Positions 8,615-17,853 of a stretch of DNA of 64,000 nucleotides are shown here, in pieces. This stretch comes from Catenulispora pinistramenti (GTDB taxonomy: Bacteria; Actinomycetota; Actinomycetes; Streptomycetales; Catenulisporaceae). The stretch spans positions 1-64,000 of the forward strand of contig NZ_JAAFYZ010000006.1 of assembly GCF_018274385.1 (NCBI RefSeq), given 5' to 3'. The notes beneath the pieces are model-generated. The model searched no databases and had not been told where the DNA came from. It saw nothing but the letters and a program-made list of their open reading frames with translations. The position numbers and the translations under genes are program-made. Numbering within the stretch: position 1 is the first letter of the stretch; each line of letters begins with the position of its first letter.

Positions 8615-10210
8615 ATGAACGAAACCTCCCATCAGACCGGCTCCGAGGTCTGGCAGGACCTTGTCTCGACGGCCCTGGTCGGCACCGACCGTCGCACCCC
8701 GCCGGCCGCCGGAGAATTCGACGCGCCCGGTGACACCCCGGCCGCGGCCCTGCTCAGCTCGGCCGCGCTCATGAGCGCGTGGCGGCGGGGCGGCAACGCC
8801 GGTTCGGCGTACTCCGCCGAGCTCGTCGGCGAGCAGGAGGCCGAGGCCGAGGGCCAGAACCGCGCCGCGCCGGCCGCGAAGTCGTCCGCGCTCGACCCGC
8901 GCCCGCTGCTGTCGACCGCGACCTCGGCCCGGCTCACGGCGCTGGTGGCCTCGCGCTCGGAGACGCTGCCGGAGTACCTGGGCGCCGCCGCCAAGACCGG
9001 CTGCCGCGCGCCCGCCGAGCTGCTGCCCCCGCTCTTCGACTACGCCCGCGGCAGCACCGCGGTCCGCGCCGACCTGATGAAGCTGGCCGGTCCGCGCGGC
9101 ACCTGGCTGGCCAAGCAGAACCAGCAGTGGTCGACCTTCACCCGCTACGCCGCGGCGCCGGACCCCGAGGCCTGGCGGTCCGACAAGCCGCACGAGCGCA
9201 TCGGCTACCTCACCTGGTTCCGCGGCAAGGACCCGGCCTCGGCCCGGGCCCTGGTCGAGGAGGCGTGGACGCAGACCGGCCCCGGCACCGGCGTGCTGGC
9301 CGCGGAGACCCGCGCCGCCTTCGTCGAGGCGCTGGCCGTCGGCCTGGGCCCGGAGGACGAGCCGTTCCTGGAATCAGCCCTGGACGACAAGTCCCGCCAG
9401 GTCCGCGCCGAGGCGGTGCGGCTGCTGGCCACCCTGCCGTCCTCGCGGTTCGCCGAGCGCATGGTCGCGCGGCTGCACGAGTGGGTCCGGGTGAGCACCG
9501 AGGGCACCGCCGTCCTGGTCACCCTCAAGGACGAGCCGCTGGCCGCCACCGAGGACCAGATCCGGGACGGCATCGGCGAGGGCTGGGTGCAGACCGAGGA
9601 CGAGCGGCGGCTGGCCAAACTCCAACCCTCGTACTGGCTGGAGGACCTCATAGCCTCGACGCCGCTGGCGGCCTGGGAGCACTACGGCCTGTCCGCGGCC
9701 GAGCTGCTGCGGGCCACAGCGGCGAACCGCTGGGAGGCGAACTCCTGCCACCGCGGCTGGCGCTCGGCAACCCTGCGGCAGAAGGACCCGGTCTGGGCCG
9801 AGGCGTTCTGCGCCGTCAACGCCGCCAACGACATGCTGGAGCTGCTGTCCGACGAGGCCGCCGAACGCTGGTGTCTGGGCGTCGTGGCCAGCCACCGGTC
9901 GCAGTACTCGATCCACAGCGCCCCGATCATCCTCAGCCGGCTGGGCCGGCCCTGGCCGGACGCGGTCTGCCAGGCCCTGCTCGACTCGATCCCGGTCTAC
10001 CTGCCGAACGCCACCCGCAACGACGTCGCGCGCTTCTTCGGCATGGACAACCTGGCGGGCCGCTGGATGCCGCCCTCGTTCGTGGACGCCGTGGCGGCCA
10101 AGGCCGAGGAGATCCGGGCCGCGCTGCCGCTGTGGGCGGCGGACCTGGACGACCTCGCGGGACTGCTGCGGGACCGGGCCCTGATGCTCGCCGAACTCGA
10201 CACTGTCTAA
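8615..10210 (+). CDS. DUF5691 family protein
   Basis: 531-residue protein of unknown function, recognised by its opening (TALVGTDRRTPP), its composition and its place between a SWIM protein and a MoxR ATPase. The middle has HEAT-like helical character: FLESALDDKSRQVRAEAVRLLATLP resembles armadillo/HEAT repeats, suggesting a scaffold. No catalytic motif is seen. Start uncertain: a GTG at 8606 lies 4 nt from GGAAG, while the ATG at 8615 lies further away. The frame is open back to 8531, but the upstream part looks unlike the rest. Confidence 0.8.
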   Translation: MNETSHQTGSEVWQDLVSTALVGTDRRTPPAAGEFDAPGDTPAAALLSSAALMSAWRRGGNAGSAYSAELVGEQEAEAEGQNRAAPAAKSSALDPRPLLSTATSARLTALVASRSETLPEYLGAAAKTGCRAPAELLPPLFDYARGSTAVRADLMKLAGPRGTWLAKQNQQWSTFTRYAAAPDPEAWRSDKPHERIGYLTWFRGKDPASARALVEEAWTQTGPGTGVLAAETRAAFVEALAVGLGPEDEPFLESALDDKSRQVRAEAVRLLATLPSSRFAERMVARLHEWVRVSTEGTAVLVTLKDEPLAATEDQIRDGIGEGWVQTEDERRLAKLQPSYWLEDLIASTPLAAWEHYGLSAAELLRATAANRWEANSCHRGWRSATLRQKDPVWAEAFCAVNAANDMLELLSDEAAERWCLGVVASHRSQYSIHSAPIILSRLGRPWPDAVCQALLDSIPVYLPNATRNDVARFFGMDNLAGRWMPPSFVDAVAAKAEEIRAALPLWAADLDDLAGLLRDRALMLAELDTV

Positions 10211-10292
10211 CGATCTGGACTCTGTCCGAAACCTTCCCCCAAGGTGGACTCTTGAGTGGGTACCTCCTTGCCGAAATCGAAAGTTGTCTGCC

Positions 10293-11420
10293 ATGTCTGC
10301 CAAAGCCGCTGCCTCTGATGAAGCAACCCAGCCGACCGTTCTGCGCCAGCACGCCGAGCACGCCTTCGCCGGGGAACTGGAGGCCCTGCGCAAGGCCGAC
10401 GCCGACTCCGGCCGCGCGAGGCCGCCGCGCTGGAAGCTGTCGCCGTGGGCGGTCGCGACCTATCTGCTCGGCGGCAGGCTCGAGGATGGCACCGAGATAA
10501 CGGCGAAGTACATCGGCCCGCGCCGGATCGTCGAGATCGCCATCGCCACCTTGGCCACCGACCGCGCGCTGCTGCTGGTCGGCGTCCCGGGCACGGCGAA
10601 GACCTGGGTCTCCGAACACCTGGCGGCGGCCATCTCCGGCGACTCCACACTGCTGGTGCAGGGCACCGCCGGCACGCCGGAGGAGGCCATGCGCTACGGC
10701 TGGAACTACGCGCAGCTGCTGGCCCACGGCCCCTCGCGCGACGCGCTGGTCCCCAGCCCCCTGATGGTCGCCATGTCCACCGGCGCGATCGCCCGTATCG
10801 AAGAGCTCACCCGGATACCGGCCGACGTGCAGGACACCCTGATCACGATCCTGTCGGAGAAGACGCTGCCGATCCCGGAACTCGGGCAGGAGACCCAGGC
10901 CGAGAAGGGCTTCAGCGTCATCGCCACCGCGAACGACCGGGACAAGGGCGTCAACGACCTGTCCTCGGCGCTGCGCCGCCGGTTCAACACCGTGGTCCTG
11001 CCGCTGCCCGGTACCGCCGAGGAGGAGATCGCGATCGTCTCCCAGCGCGTGCGGTCCCTGGGCAAGGCGTTGGAACTGCCCGAGGTCCCGGCCGCGCACG
11101 AGGAGATCCGCCGGGTGGTCACGGTCTTCCGCGAGCTTCGCAGCGGCCTGACCGAGGACGGCAAGACCAAGCTGAAGACCCCCTCGGGCACCCTGTCCCC
11201 GGCCGAGGCCATCTCGGTGGTGGCCGGCGGCATCGCGCTGGCCGCGCACTTCGGCGACGGCACGCTGCGCCCGGCCGACATCGCGGCCGGCATCCTCGGC
11301 GCGGTGGTGAAGGACACCTCGACCGACAAGCTGGTCTGGCAGGAGTACCTGGAGACGGTCGCCCGCGGCCGCGACGGCTGGACCGACTTCTACCGCAGCT
11401 GCCGCGAGGTCAGCGCCTGA
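10293..11420 (+). CDS. MoxR-family AAA+ ATPase
   Basis: AAA+ chaperone-like ATPase, 375 residues. Walker A GVPGTAKT lies at about residues 97-104; the segment VMVAMSTGAIARIEELTRIP holds the Walker B equivalent, and SVIATANDRDKGVNDLSSALRRRF matches sensor 1 and the arginine-finger region. MoxR proteins typically work with a von Willebrand A partner to insert metals or remodel proteins; such a partner is the third gene downstream. Start: ATG at 10293 chosen over the in-frame TTG at 10284. Its stop overlaps the next start in an ATGA arrangement, so the genes are translationally coupled. Confidence 0.93.
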   Translation: MSAKAAASDEATQPTVLRQHAEHAFAGELEALRKADADSGRARPPRWKLSPWAVATYLLGGRLEDGTEITAKYIGPRRIVEIAIATLATDRALLLVGVPGTAKTWVSEHLAAAISGDSTLLVQGTAGTPEEAMRYGWNYAQLLAHGPSRDALVPSPLMVAMSTGAIARIEELTRIPADVQDTLITILSEKTLPIPELGQETQAEKGFSVIATANDRDKGVNDLSSALRRRFNTVVLPLPGTAEEEIAIVSQRVRSLGKALELPEVPAAHEEIRRVVTVFRELRSGLTEDGKTKLKTPSGTLSPAEAISVVAGGIALAAHFGDGTLRPADIAAGILGAVVKDTSTDKLVWQEYLETVARGRDGWTDFYRSCREVSA

Positions 11421-13765
11421 TGCCCGAGACTGCCACGCCGGCCGGGCCGGTCGCGGGCGGGGAGGCCGCCGGGCCGGTCACGCTGCTGGGCATCCGGCAC
11501 CACGGCCCGGGATCGGCGCGCGCGGTCGCGGCGGCGCTGGCCGAACTGAAGCCGGACGCGATCCTCATCGAGGGCCCGCCGGAGGCCGACGCGCTGATCC
11601 CGATGGCCGCGCATCCCTCGATGCGCCCACCGGTCGCGCTGCTGGTCTACGCCGACGCCGACCCCTCACGCGCCGGATTCTGGCCCTTCGCCGAGTTCTC
11701 GCCCGAGTGGATCGCCCTGCGGTTCGGGATCGATGCCGACATCCCGGTGCGGTTCATCGACCTGCCCTCGGGCCACCGGTTTGCCGCGCTCCCGCAGGAT
11801 GAAGATGCCGAGGATCGCGAGCAGGGAACCGCCTCCGAAGACGATCAGGAAGAGGAACGTCACGGCGAGGAACGGCATGTCCTCGACTCTATGCGCCGGA
11901 CCGACCCCATCGCCGCACTCGCCACCGCCGCCGGCTACGACGACCCCGAGCGTTGGTGGGAAGACGTCGTCGAGCAACGTGCGAACGGGACGTTCTCAGC
12001 CCTGGACTCCTTCGCCGCGATCGCCGACGCGATGGCCGCCGTCCGCGACCAGACCCGGCCCGAGGACGAGCAGCGCGAGGCGTACATGCGCCAGTGCGTC
12101 CGCGAGGAGATCAAGGCCGGCCGCCGGCGGATCGCGGTGATCTGCGGGGCCTTCCACGTCCCGGCCCTGGCCGAGCTCGGCCCGGCCGCCCCGGACGTCA
12201 AGATCCTCAAGGAGCTGCCGAAGAAGGCGAAGACCACCGCGACCTGGGTCCCGTGGACCCACGGCCGGCTGTCCTTCCGCTCCGGCTACGGCGCCGGCAT
12301 CGAGTCGCCGGGCTGGTACCACCACTTGTTCACGGCCCCCGACCTGGTCGTCGAACGCTGGCTGGCCCGCGTCGCCGAGTTGTTCCGCGCCGAGGACCTG
12401 CCGGTCTCCTCCGCGCACCTGATCGAGGCGACGCGGCTGGCCCAGACCCTGGCCACGCTGCGCGGCCGCACCCTGGCCGGGCTGACCGAGGTCACCGAGG
12501 CCGTGCAGTCAGTGCTCTGCGGCGGCTACGACACGCAGATGGCGCTGGTCCGGGACAAGCTGGTGATCGGCGAGGACCTGGGAGAGGTGCCGCCGGACGT
12601 GCCGGTGGTGCCGCTGGCCGCGGACCTGGCCAAGGAGCAGAAGCGGCTGCGCTTCCAGCCCAAGCCCGGCCAGACCGAGGCGAAGCTGGACCTGCGCGAG
12701 CCCAACCCGGGCGACAAGTCGCGGCTGCTGCACCGGCTGAACATCCTCGGCATCCACTGGGGCACGCTGGGCCGCTCCCAGGGCAGCGGCACCTTCTGGG
12801 AGACCTGGTCGCTGGACTGGCAGCCGGAGTTCGCGGTGAAGCTGGTCGAGGCCGCGATCTGGGGCACCACGGTGGCCACCGCGGCCTCGGCGAAGTCCGC
12901 GGACCGCGCGGCGGACGCCGAGCAGCTGGCCGGGATCACCGACGTGGTCGAGGCCTGCCTGCTGGCCGACCTGCCGGACGCGCTGGACCCGATCATGACG
13001 CTGCTGGCCGACCGCGCGGCGCTGGACACCGACGTCGCGCACCTGGCCGACGCGCTGCCCGCACTGGCCCGGACCCTGCGCTACGGCGACGTGCGCGGTA
13101 CCGACACCTCCTCGCTGCGCAAGGTCGCCGACACCCTGGTGGTCCGCATCGCGCTCGGCTTCCCGCCGGCCTGTTCCGGCCTGGACGAGGACGGCGCGCA
13201 GAAGATGCGGGTGCGGATGGACAAGACGCACCAGGCGGTCGGGCTGCTCGACGACGCCGCCGCGATCCAGGAGTGGCACCGGGCGCTGCGCCTGGTCGCC
13301 GACCGCGAGGGCATGACCGGCCTGCTCGCCGGGCGCGCGCTGCGCCTGCTCTACGACGCCGCCAAGATCGACGGTGACGAGCTGAACCGGCGCATGGGCC
13401 TGGCCCTGACCCCGGGTGTGCCGCCGGCCGAGGCCGCGGCCTGGCTGGACGGCGTGCTGTCCGGCGGCGCGATGCTGCTGATCCACGACCCGGTGCTGCT
13501 GGGCCTGCTGGACCGGTGGATCGCCGGGATCCCGGCGGACACCTTCACCGACGTGCTGCCGCTGCTGCGCCGCACGTTCTCGAACTTCGAGGGCCCCGAG
13601 CGCCGCAAGATCGGCGAGCTGGCCCGGACCGTCGGCGCGGCCCCGGTGGCCGGTGTCGCGGCCGGGGCCGAGCCGCCCGGCTTCGACCGGGCCCGCGCCG
13701 ACCGCGCGCTGCCGGTGGTGCGGATGCTGCTGGGCCTGGGGACCAAGGGGGAGACAGATGCCTGA
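11420..13765 (+). CDS. DUF5682 family protein
   Basis: 781-residue protein of unknown function. The N-terminus has GIRHHGPGSARAV and ALIEGPPEAD-like segments, and CGAFHVPAL lies near residue 240. This pattern of conserved Gly/His motifs recalls the TraB/EreA-ChaN type of putative hydrolase, an inference I hold loosely. An acidic stretch (about residues 126-152, Asp/Glu/Gln-rich) interrupts the N-terminal region. The start codon overlaps the moxR stop, and the end overlaps the VWA start by 8 bp, so moxR, this gene and the VWA gene form one operon. Confidence 0.85.
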   Translation: MPETATPAGPVAGGEAAGPVTLLGIRHHGPGSARAVAAALAELKPDAILIEGPPEADALIPMAAHPSMRPPVALLVYADADPSRAGFWPFAEFSPEWIALRFGIDADIPVRFIDLPSGHRFAALPQDEDAEDREQGTASEDDQEEERHGEERHVLDSMRRTDPIAALATAAGYDDPERWWEDVVEQRANGTFSALDSFAAIADAMAAVRDQTRPEDEQREAYMRQCVREEIKAGRRRIAVICGAFHVPALAELGPAAPDVKILKELPKKAKTTATWVPWTHGRLSFRSGYGAGIESPGWYHHLFTAPDLVVERWLARVAELFRAEDLPVSSAHLIEATRLAQTLATLRGRTLAGLTEVTEAVQSVLCGGYDTQMALVRDKLVIGEDLGEVPPDVPVVPLAADLAKEQKRLRFQPKPGQTEAKLDLREPNPGDKSRLLHRLNILGIHWGTLGRSQGSGTFWETWSLDWQPEFAVKLVEAAIWGTTVATAASAKSADRAADAEQLAGITDVVEACLLADLPDALDPIMTLLADRAALDTDVAHLADALPALARTLRYGDVRGTDTSSLRKVADTLVVRIALGFPPACSGLDEDGAQKMRVRMDKTHQAVGLLDDAAAIQEWHRALRLVADREGMTGLLAGRALRLLYDAAKIDGDELNRRMGLALTPGVPPAEAAAWLDGVLSGGAMLLIHDPVLLGLLDRWIAGIPADTFTDVLPLLRRTFSNFEGPERRKIGELARTVGAAPVAGVAAGAEPPGFDRARADRALPVVRMLLGLGTKGETDA

Positions 13766-14960
13766 CACGCTCGAAGCCGCCGACGCCGAGCGCATGCGCC
13801 GCTGGCGCCTGGTCCTGGGCGGAGACGACGACGGCACCGGCTGCAAGCTGAGCGGCGTCGATCTGGAGATGGACAAGGCACTGGCCGCGCTCTACAACAA
13901 GGGCGGCTACGAGACCGAAGGCGGCGGTGCCAGCGTCCGCACCAAGGGCCGCGGCGGCAAGCAGGCTCCGCGCAGCGCCGGCCTGGGAACGTCCTCACCG
14001 CAGGTCGCACGCTGGCTGGGGGACATCCGCACTTACTTCCCGCAGACCGTCGTCCAGGTCATGCAGCGCGACGCCATCGATCGGCTGAACCTGCGCCAGC
14101 TGCTGCTGGAGCCGGAGATGATGGAGTCGGTCGAGCCGGACGTGCACCTGGTCGGCACCCTGCTGTCGCTGAACCACCTGATGCCCGCCGAGACCAAGGA
14201 GACCGCCCGCCAGGTGGTCCGCAAACTGGTCGAGGACCTGGAGCGCAGGCTCGGCGCCAAACTGCGCGCCACGGTCAGCGGCGCCCTGGACAAGAGCACC
14301 CGCACCAGCCGCCCCCGGCACAGCGACATCGACTGGGGCCGCACCATCCGGGTGAACCTCAAGAACTACCTGCCGGAGTACCGGACGGTGGTCCCCGAGC
14401 GGCTGGTCGGCTACGCGCGCAAGGAGCGCGCGGTGAAACGCGACGTGGTCCTGGCCATCGACCAGTCGGGCTCGATGTACGCCTCGGTGGTCTACGCCTC
14501 GGTGTTCGGCGCGGTGCTGGCCTCGCTGAAGTCGTTGAAGACCTCGCTGGTCGTCTTCGACACGGCGGTGGTGGACCTGACCCCGCAACTCAGCGACCCG
14601 GTCGACGTCCTGTTCGGCACCCAACTCGGCGGCGGCACGGACATCAACCGCGCGATCGCCTACAGCCAGTCACTGATCACCCGCCCGACCGAGTCCATCT
14701 TCATCCTGATCTCCGACCTCTACGAAGGCGGCGTCCGCCGCGAGATGCTGCGCCGCGTCGCGGAGATGACAGCGGCCGGCACCCAGGTGATCGTCCTGCT
14801 CGCGCTCTCGGACGAAGGCGCGCCCTCCTACGATCGCGAGAACGCCTCGGCGCTGGCGGCGCTGGGCGTGCCCGCCTTCGCCTGCACCCCGGACAAGTTC
14901 GGGGACCTGATGGCGGCGGCCATCCAACGGCAGGACTTGAGCAAGTTTCTGGAGGGCTAG
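13758..14960 (+). CDS. VWA (von Willebrand factor A) domain protein, MoxR partner
   Basis: 400 residues. The N-terminal half is helical and unassigned; the C-terminal ~170 residues are a VWA domain with an intact MIDAS: DQSGS near residue 235, the Thr in LGGGTDINRA, and the Asp in LISDLYEGG. MIDAS proteins bind partners through a divalent metal, and MoxR-VWA pairs are a known functional unit. Start at ATG 13758, with a GGGGGAG ribosome site 4 nt upstream and 8 bp overlap with the previous gene. It closes the five-gene set; the next gene, pepN, has its own leader. Confidence 0.93.
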   Translation: MPDTLEAADAERMRRWRLVLGGDDDGTGCKLSGVDLEMDKALAALYNKGGYETEGGGASVRTKGRGGKQAPRSAGLGTSSPQVARWLGDIRTYFPQTVVQVMQRDAIDRLNLRQLLLEPEMMESVEPDVHLVGTLLSLNHLMPAETKETARQVVRKLVEDLERRLGAKLRATVSGALDKSTRTSRPRHSDIDWGRTIRVNLKNYLPEYRTVVPERLVGYARKERAVKRDVVLAIDQSGSMYASVVYASVFGAVLASLKSLKTSLVVFDTAVVDLTPQLSDPVDVLFGTQLGGGTDINRAIAYSQSLITRPTESIFILISDLYEGGVRREMLRRVAEMTAAGTQVIVLLALSDEGAPSYDRENASALAALGVPAFACTPDKFGDLMAAAIQRQDLSKFLEG

Positions 14961-15061
14961 CAGCGATTCCTCATCCAGCCCCGGCCCGCGGCTCGCCCTA
15001 GGATCGTTCAGGGCGGCCGTCGGCGTGGACGGCCGTCGTGACCGGTGACAGGAGTGAAGTG

Positions 15062-17638
15062 ATGACAGGCGGCAATCTGACCCGCGACGAGGCCGCGGAG
15101 CGTGCCCGGCTGCTGACGGCCGAGCACTACGCCGTCGAGCTCGATCTGACCCGCGGCGACACCACGTTCGGGTCGAAGAGCACCATCGCCTTCGCGTGCT
15201 CCGAGCCGGGGGCGTCCAGCTTCGTCGATCTGCTGGCGCCGAGTGTGCGCAGTGTCACGCTGAACGGCGAGGCGCTGGACCCCGCCGAGGTGTTCGACGG
15301 CGCGCGGGTGCACTTGAGCGGGTTGCGGGCCGAGAACGTCGTCGTCATCGACGCCGCCGCCGCCTACAGCCGCACCGGCGAGGGCCTGCACCGCTTCGTG
15401 GACCCGGTGGACGGCGAGGTGTATCTCTACACCCAGTTCGAGCCCGCCGACTCGCGGCGGCTGTTCGCCAACTTCGAGCAGCCCGATCTCAAGGCCCGCT
15501 TCCAGTTCACCGTCACCGCCCCGGCGCGCTGGCGGGTCTGGTCCAACGAGACGCTGGAGGAGCTGACGCAGGGCACTGACGACGCCAACACCTGGCGCTT
15601 CAACCCCACCGAGCCGATCTCCACCTACATCACCGCGATCGTGGCCGGGGACTACCACGTCGTCGAGGACCAGCACACCGTGCGCCTCAAGGACGGCTCG
15701 GACCTGCTGATTCCGGTCAGCGCGATGGTCCGCAAGTCGCTGGCCCCGTACTTCGACGCCGCGGCGATCCTCGACGTCACCAAGGCCGGCCTGGACTTCT
15801 ACCACGAGATCTTCGACTACCCGTACCCGTTCGGGAAGTACGACTCGGCCTTCGTGCCCGAGTACAACCTCGGCGCCATGGAGAACCCGGGCCTGGTCAC
15901 CTTCAACGAGCGCATGGTCTACCGCTCCAAGACCACCGACGCCTCCTACCAGGGCCGCGCCAACACGATCATGCACGAGATGGCGCACATGTGGTTCGGC
16001 GACCTGGTCACCATGAAGTGGTGGGACGACCTGTGGCTCAAGGAGTCCTTCGCGGACTTCATGGGCGCCTTCGCCCTGACCCGCGCCACCCGCTGGCAGC
16101 ACGCCTGGGTCTCCTTCGCCAACGGCCGCAAGGCCTGGGCCTACCGGCAGGACCAGCTGCCGACCACGCACCCGATCGTGGCCGACATCCGCGACCTGGA
16201 GGACGCCCGCCTCAACTTCGACGGCATCACCTACGCCAAGGGCGCCTCGGTCCTGAAGCAGCTGGCCGCCTACGTCGGCGAGGACGCGTTCCTGGAGGGC
16301 GCCCGCCGCTACTTCAAGGCCCACGCGTTCGGCAACACCACCCTGGGCGACCTGCTGGCCGTCCTGGAGGAGACCTCAGGCCGGGACATGAAGGCGTGGT
16401 CGAAGGCCTGGCTGCAGACCGCCGGCGTCAACACCCTGACCGCCGAGGTGGACACCGACGCGAACGGCGTGGTCACCGGCGCGCGGATCCGGCAGAGCGC
16501 CGTCCCCGAGTTCCCGACTCTGCGCCCGCACCGCATCGCCGTGGGCTGCTACTCCTCGAACCCGGCCACCGGCGCCGTGGAGCTGACCGAGCGGATCGAG
16601 CTGGACGTCGACGGCGAACTCACCGATCTGCCGCAGCTGGCCGGCAAGTCACGCCCGGGCCTGGTGCTGCTCAACGACCAGGACCTGACCTACGCCAAGA
16701 TCCGCTTCACCGCCGCCGAACTGGACGCCTTCGAGCGCGGCGGCATCGCGGCCCTGCCGGACTCCATGGCCCGCGCGCTGGCCTGGTCCGGGATCTGGCA
16801 CATGACCCGGGACGCGGTGATGTCCGGCCGCCGCTTCATCGCGATCGTGCTGCGCAACATCGAGGCCGAGACCGACATCAGCGTCGTGCAGAACCTGCTG
16901 CGGCAGGTGCACCAGGTGCGCGGGGAGTACCTGGACCCGGCCAACCGCCCGGCCGCCGACCTCGCGATCTCCACGCGGCTGTGGGAAGTGCTGTCGGCGG
17001 CGCCGGCCGGCAGCGACCACCAGGTCGCCTTCGGCTACGGCGTGGTGCGCGGGGCGAGTCAGGATTCGGGCTTCGCCAAGCTCAGGGCCCTGCTGTCCGG
17101 CGAGCTCACCTTCCCCGGCCTGACCGTGGACCAGGACCTGCGCTGGGCGATCATCGAGACGCTGGCCGCCGCCGGCCGGGACGACGACGGCGTGCTGGCC
17201 GAGCGCGAGGCCGCGACCGACGACACCGCCGACGGCCGCCGGCACCTGGTCGCCGCCCGCGCCGCGCGCCCCCTGGCCCAGGCCAAGGCCGAGGCCTGGC
17301 GCCTGGTCGTCGCCACACCCGATCAGCCCAACGACCTGATCGGCGCGGTGCTGTCCGAGTTCTACCAGGTGGGCGGCGAGAAGCTGGCCGAGCCGTACGT
17401 CGAGCCCTACTTCGAGGCGCTGGCGGCGGTCTGGGCCGAGCGCAGCATCCAGAACGCCGAGCGGATCGTCAGCGGCGGCTACCCCTGGCCGCTGACCTCG
17501 CCGGACCTGCTGGCCCGCACCGACGCCTGGCTCGCCTCCGACGCGGCCAAGGCGCCGGCCCTGCGCCGGCTGGTGCTGGAGGCCCGCGACGGCGCGGCGC
17601 GCGCGTTGCGAGCACAGGAATGCGACCGGAACGCTTAG
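15062..17638 (+). CDS. pepN: Aminopeptidase N (M1 family)
   Basis: Cytoplasmic zinc aminopeptidase that removes N-terminal residues from peptides. The substrate-anchoring motif GAMENPG and the zinc motif HEMAHMWFGD are present, with the third ligand Glu in LKESFADF. The C-terminal ~400 residues match the helical ERAP1-like domain of actinobacterial PepN. 858 residues, usual length. Start at ATG 15062 with CAGGAG 7 nt upstream, favoured over the frame opening at 15038. It is followed by a strong terminator and stands alone. Confidence 0.97.
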   Translation: MTGGNLTRDEAAERARLLTAEHYAVELDLTRGDTTFGSKSTIAFACSEPGASSFVDLLAPSVRSVTLNGEALDPAEVFDGARVHLSGLRAENVVVIDAAAAYSRTGEGLHRFVDPVDGEVYLYTQFEPADSRRLFANFEQPDLKARFQFTVTAPARWRVWSNETLEELTQGTDDANTWRFNPTEPISTYITAIVAGDYHVVEDQHTVRLKDGSDLLIPVSAMVRKSLAPYFDAAAILDVTKAGLDFYHEIFDYPYPFGKYDSAFVPEYNLGAMENPGLVTFNERMVYRSKTTDASYQGRANTIMHEMAHMWFGDLVTMKWWDDLWLKESFADFMGAFALTRATRWQHAWVSFANGRKAWAYRQDQLPTTHPIVADIRDLEDARLNFDGITYAKGASVLKQLAAYVGEDAFLEGARRYFKAHAFGNTTLGDLLAVLEETSGRDMKAWSKAWLQTAGVNTLTAEVDTDANGVVTGARIRQSAVPEFPTLRPHRIAVGCYSSNPATGAVELTERIELDVDGELTDLPQLAGKSRPGLVLLNDQDLTYAKIRFTAAELDAFERGGIAALPDSMARALAWSGIWHMTRDAVMSGRRFIAIVLRNIEAETDISVVQNLLRQVHQVRGEYLDPANRPAADLAISTRLWEVLSAAPAGSDHQVAFGYGVVRGASQDSGFAKLRALLSGELTFPGLTVDQDLRWAIIETLAAAGRDDDGVLAEREAATDDTADGRRHLVAARAARPLAQAKAEAWRLVVATPDQPNDLIGAVLSEFYQVGGEKLAEPYVEPYFEALAAVWAERSIQNAERIVSGGYPWPLTSPDLLARTDAWLASDAAKAPALRRLVLEARDGAARALRAQECDRNA

Positions 17639-17665
17639 CGAATCCCGCGTATCGCGTCCAACCCC

Positions 17666-17695
17666 ACTGGTCCCGTCTCGCATGGCGGGACCAGT
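17666..17695 (+). terminator. Terminator after pepN
   Basis: Perfect 10-bp inverted repeat (ACTGGTCCCG / CGGGACCAGT) with a 10-nt loop, 27 bp past the pepN stop. There is no U-tract, which is common in actinomycetes. Confidence 0.8.
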
Positions 17696-17853
17696 GAGGC
17701 GTCCCTCATGTGCGCGAATTCACACCCCCGGTGTTCGGCTCTCGGTTCGTGATCTGGGAGCGCACCGGACTACCCTGCGATGAGGTGGACGGCATCCGCG
17801 CTTCCGAAGCGGTAGCCGTACCGGAATCTTCCTTTGATGAGGGATGGACGCGC

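Noticed and set aside
11666-11977. Minus-strand ORF with a membrane-like stretch (VTFLFLIVFGGGSLLAILGIF)
   Set aside because: It is antisense to the Asp/Glu/Gln-rich insert of DUF5682; the complement of acidic codons reads as hydrophobic residues. No ribosome site and no family match.
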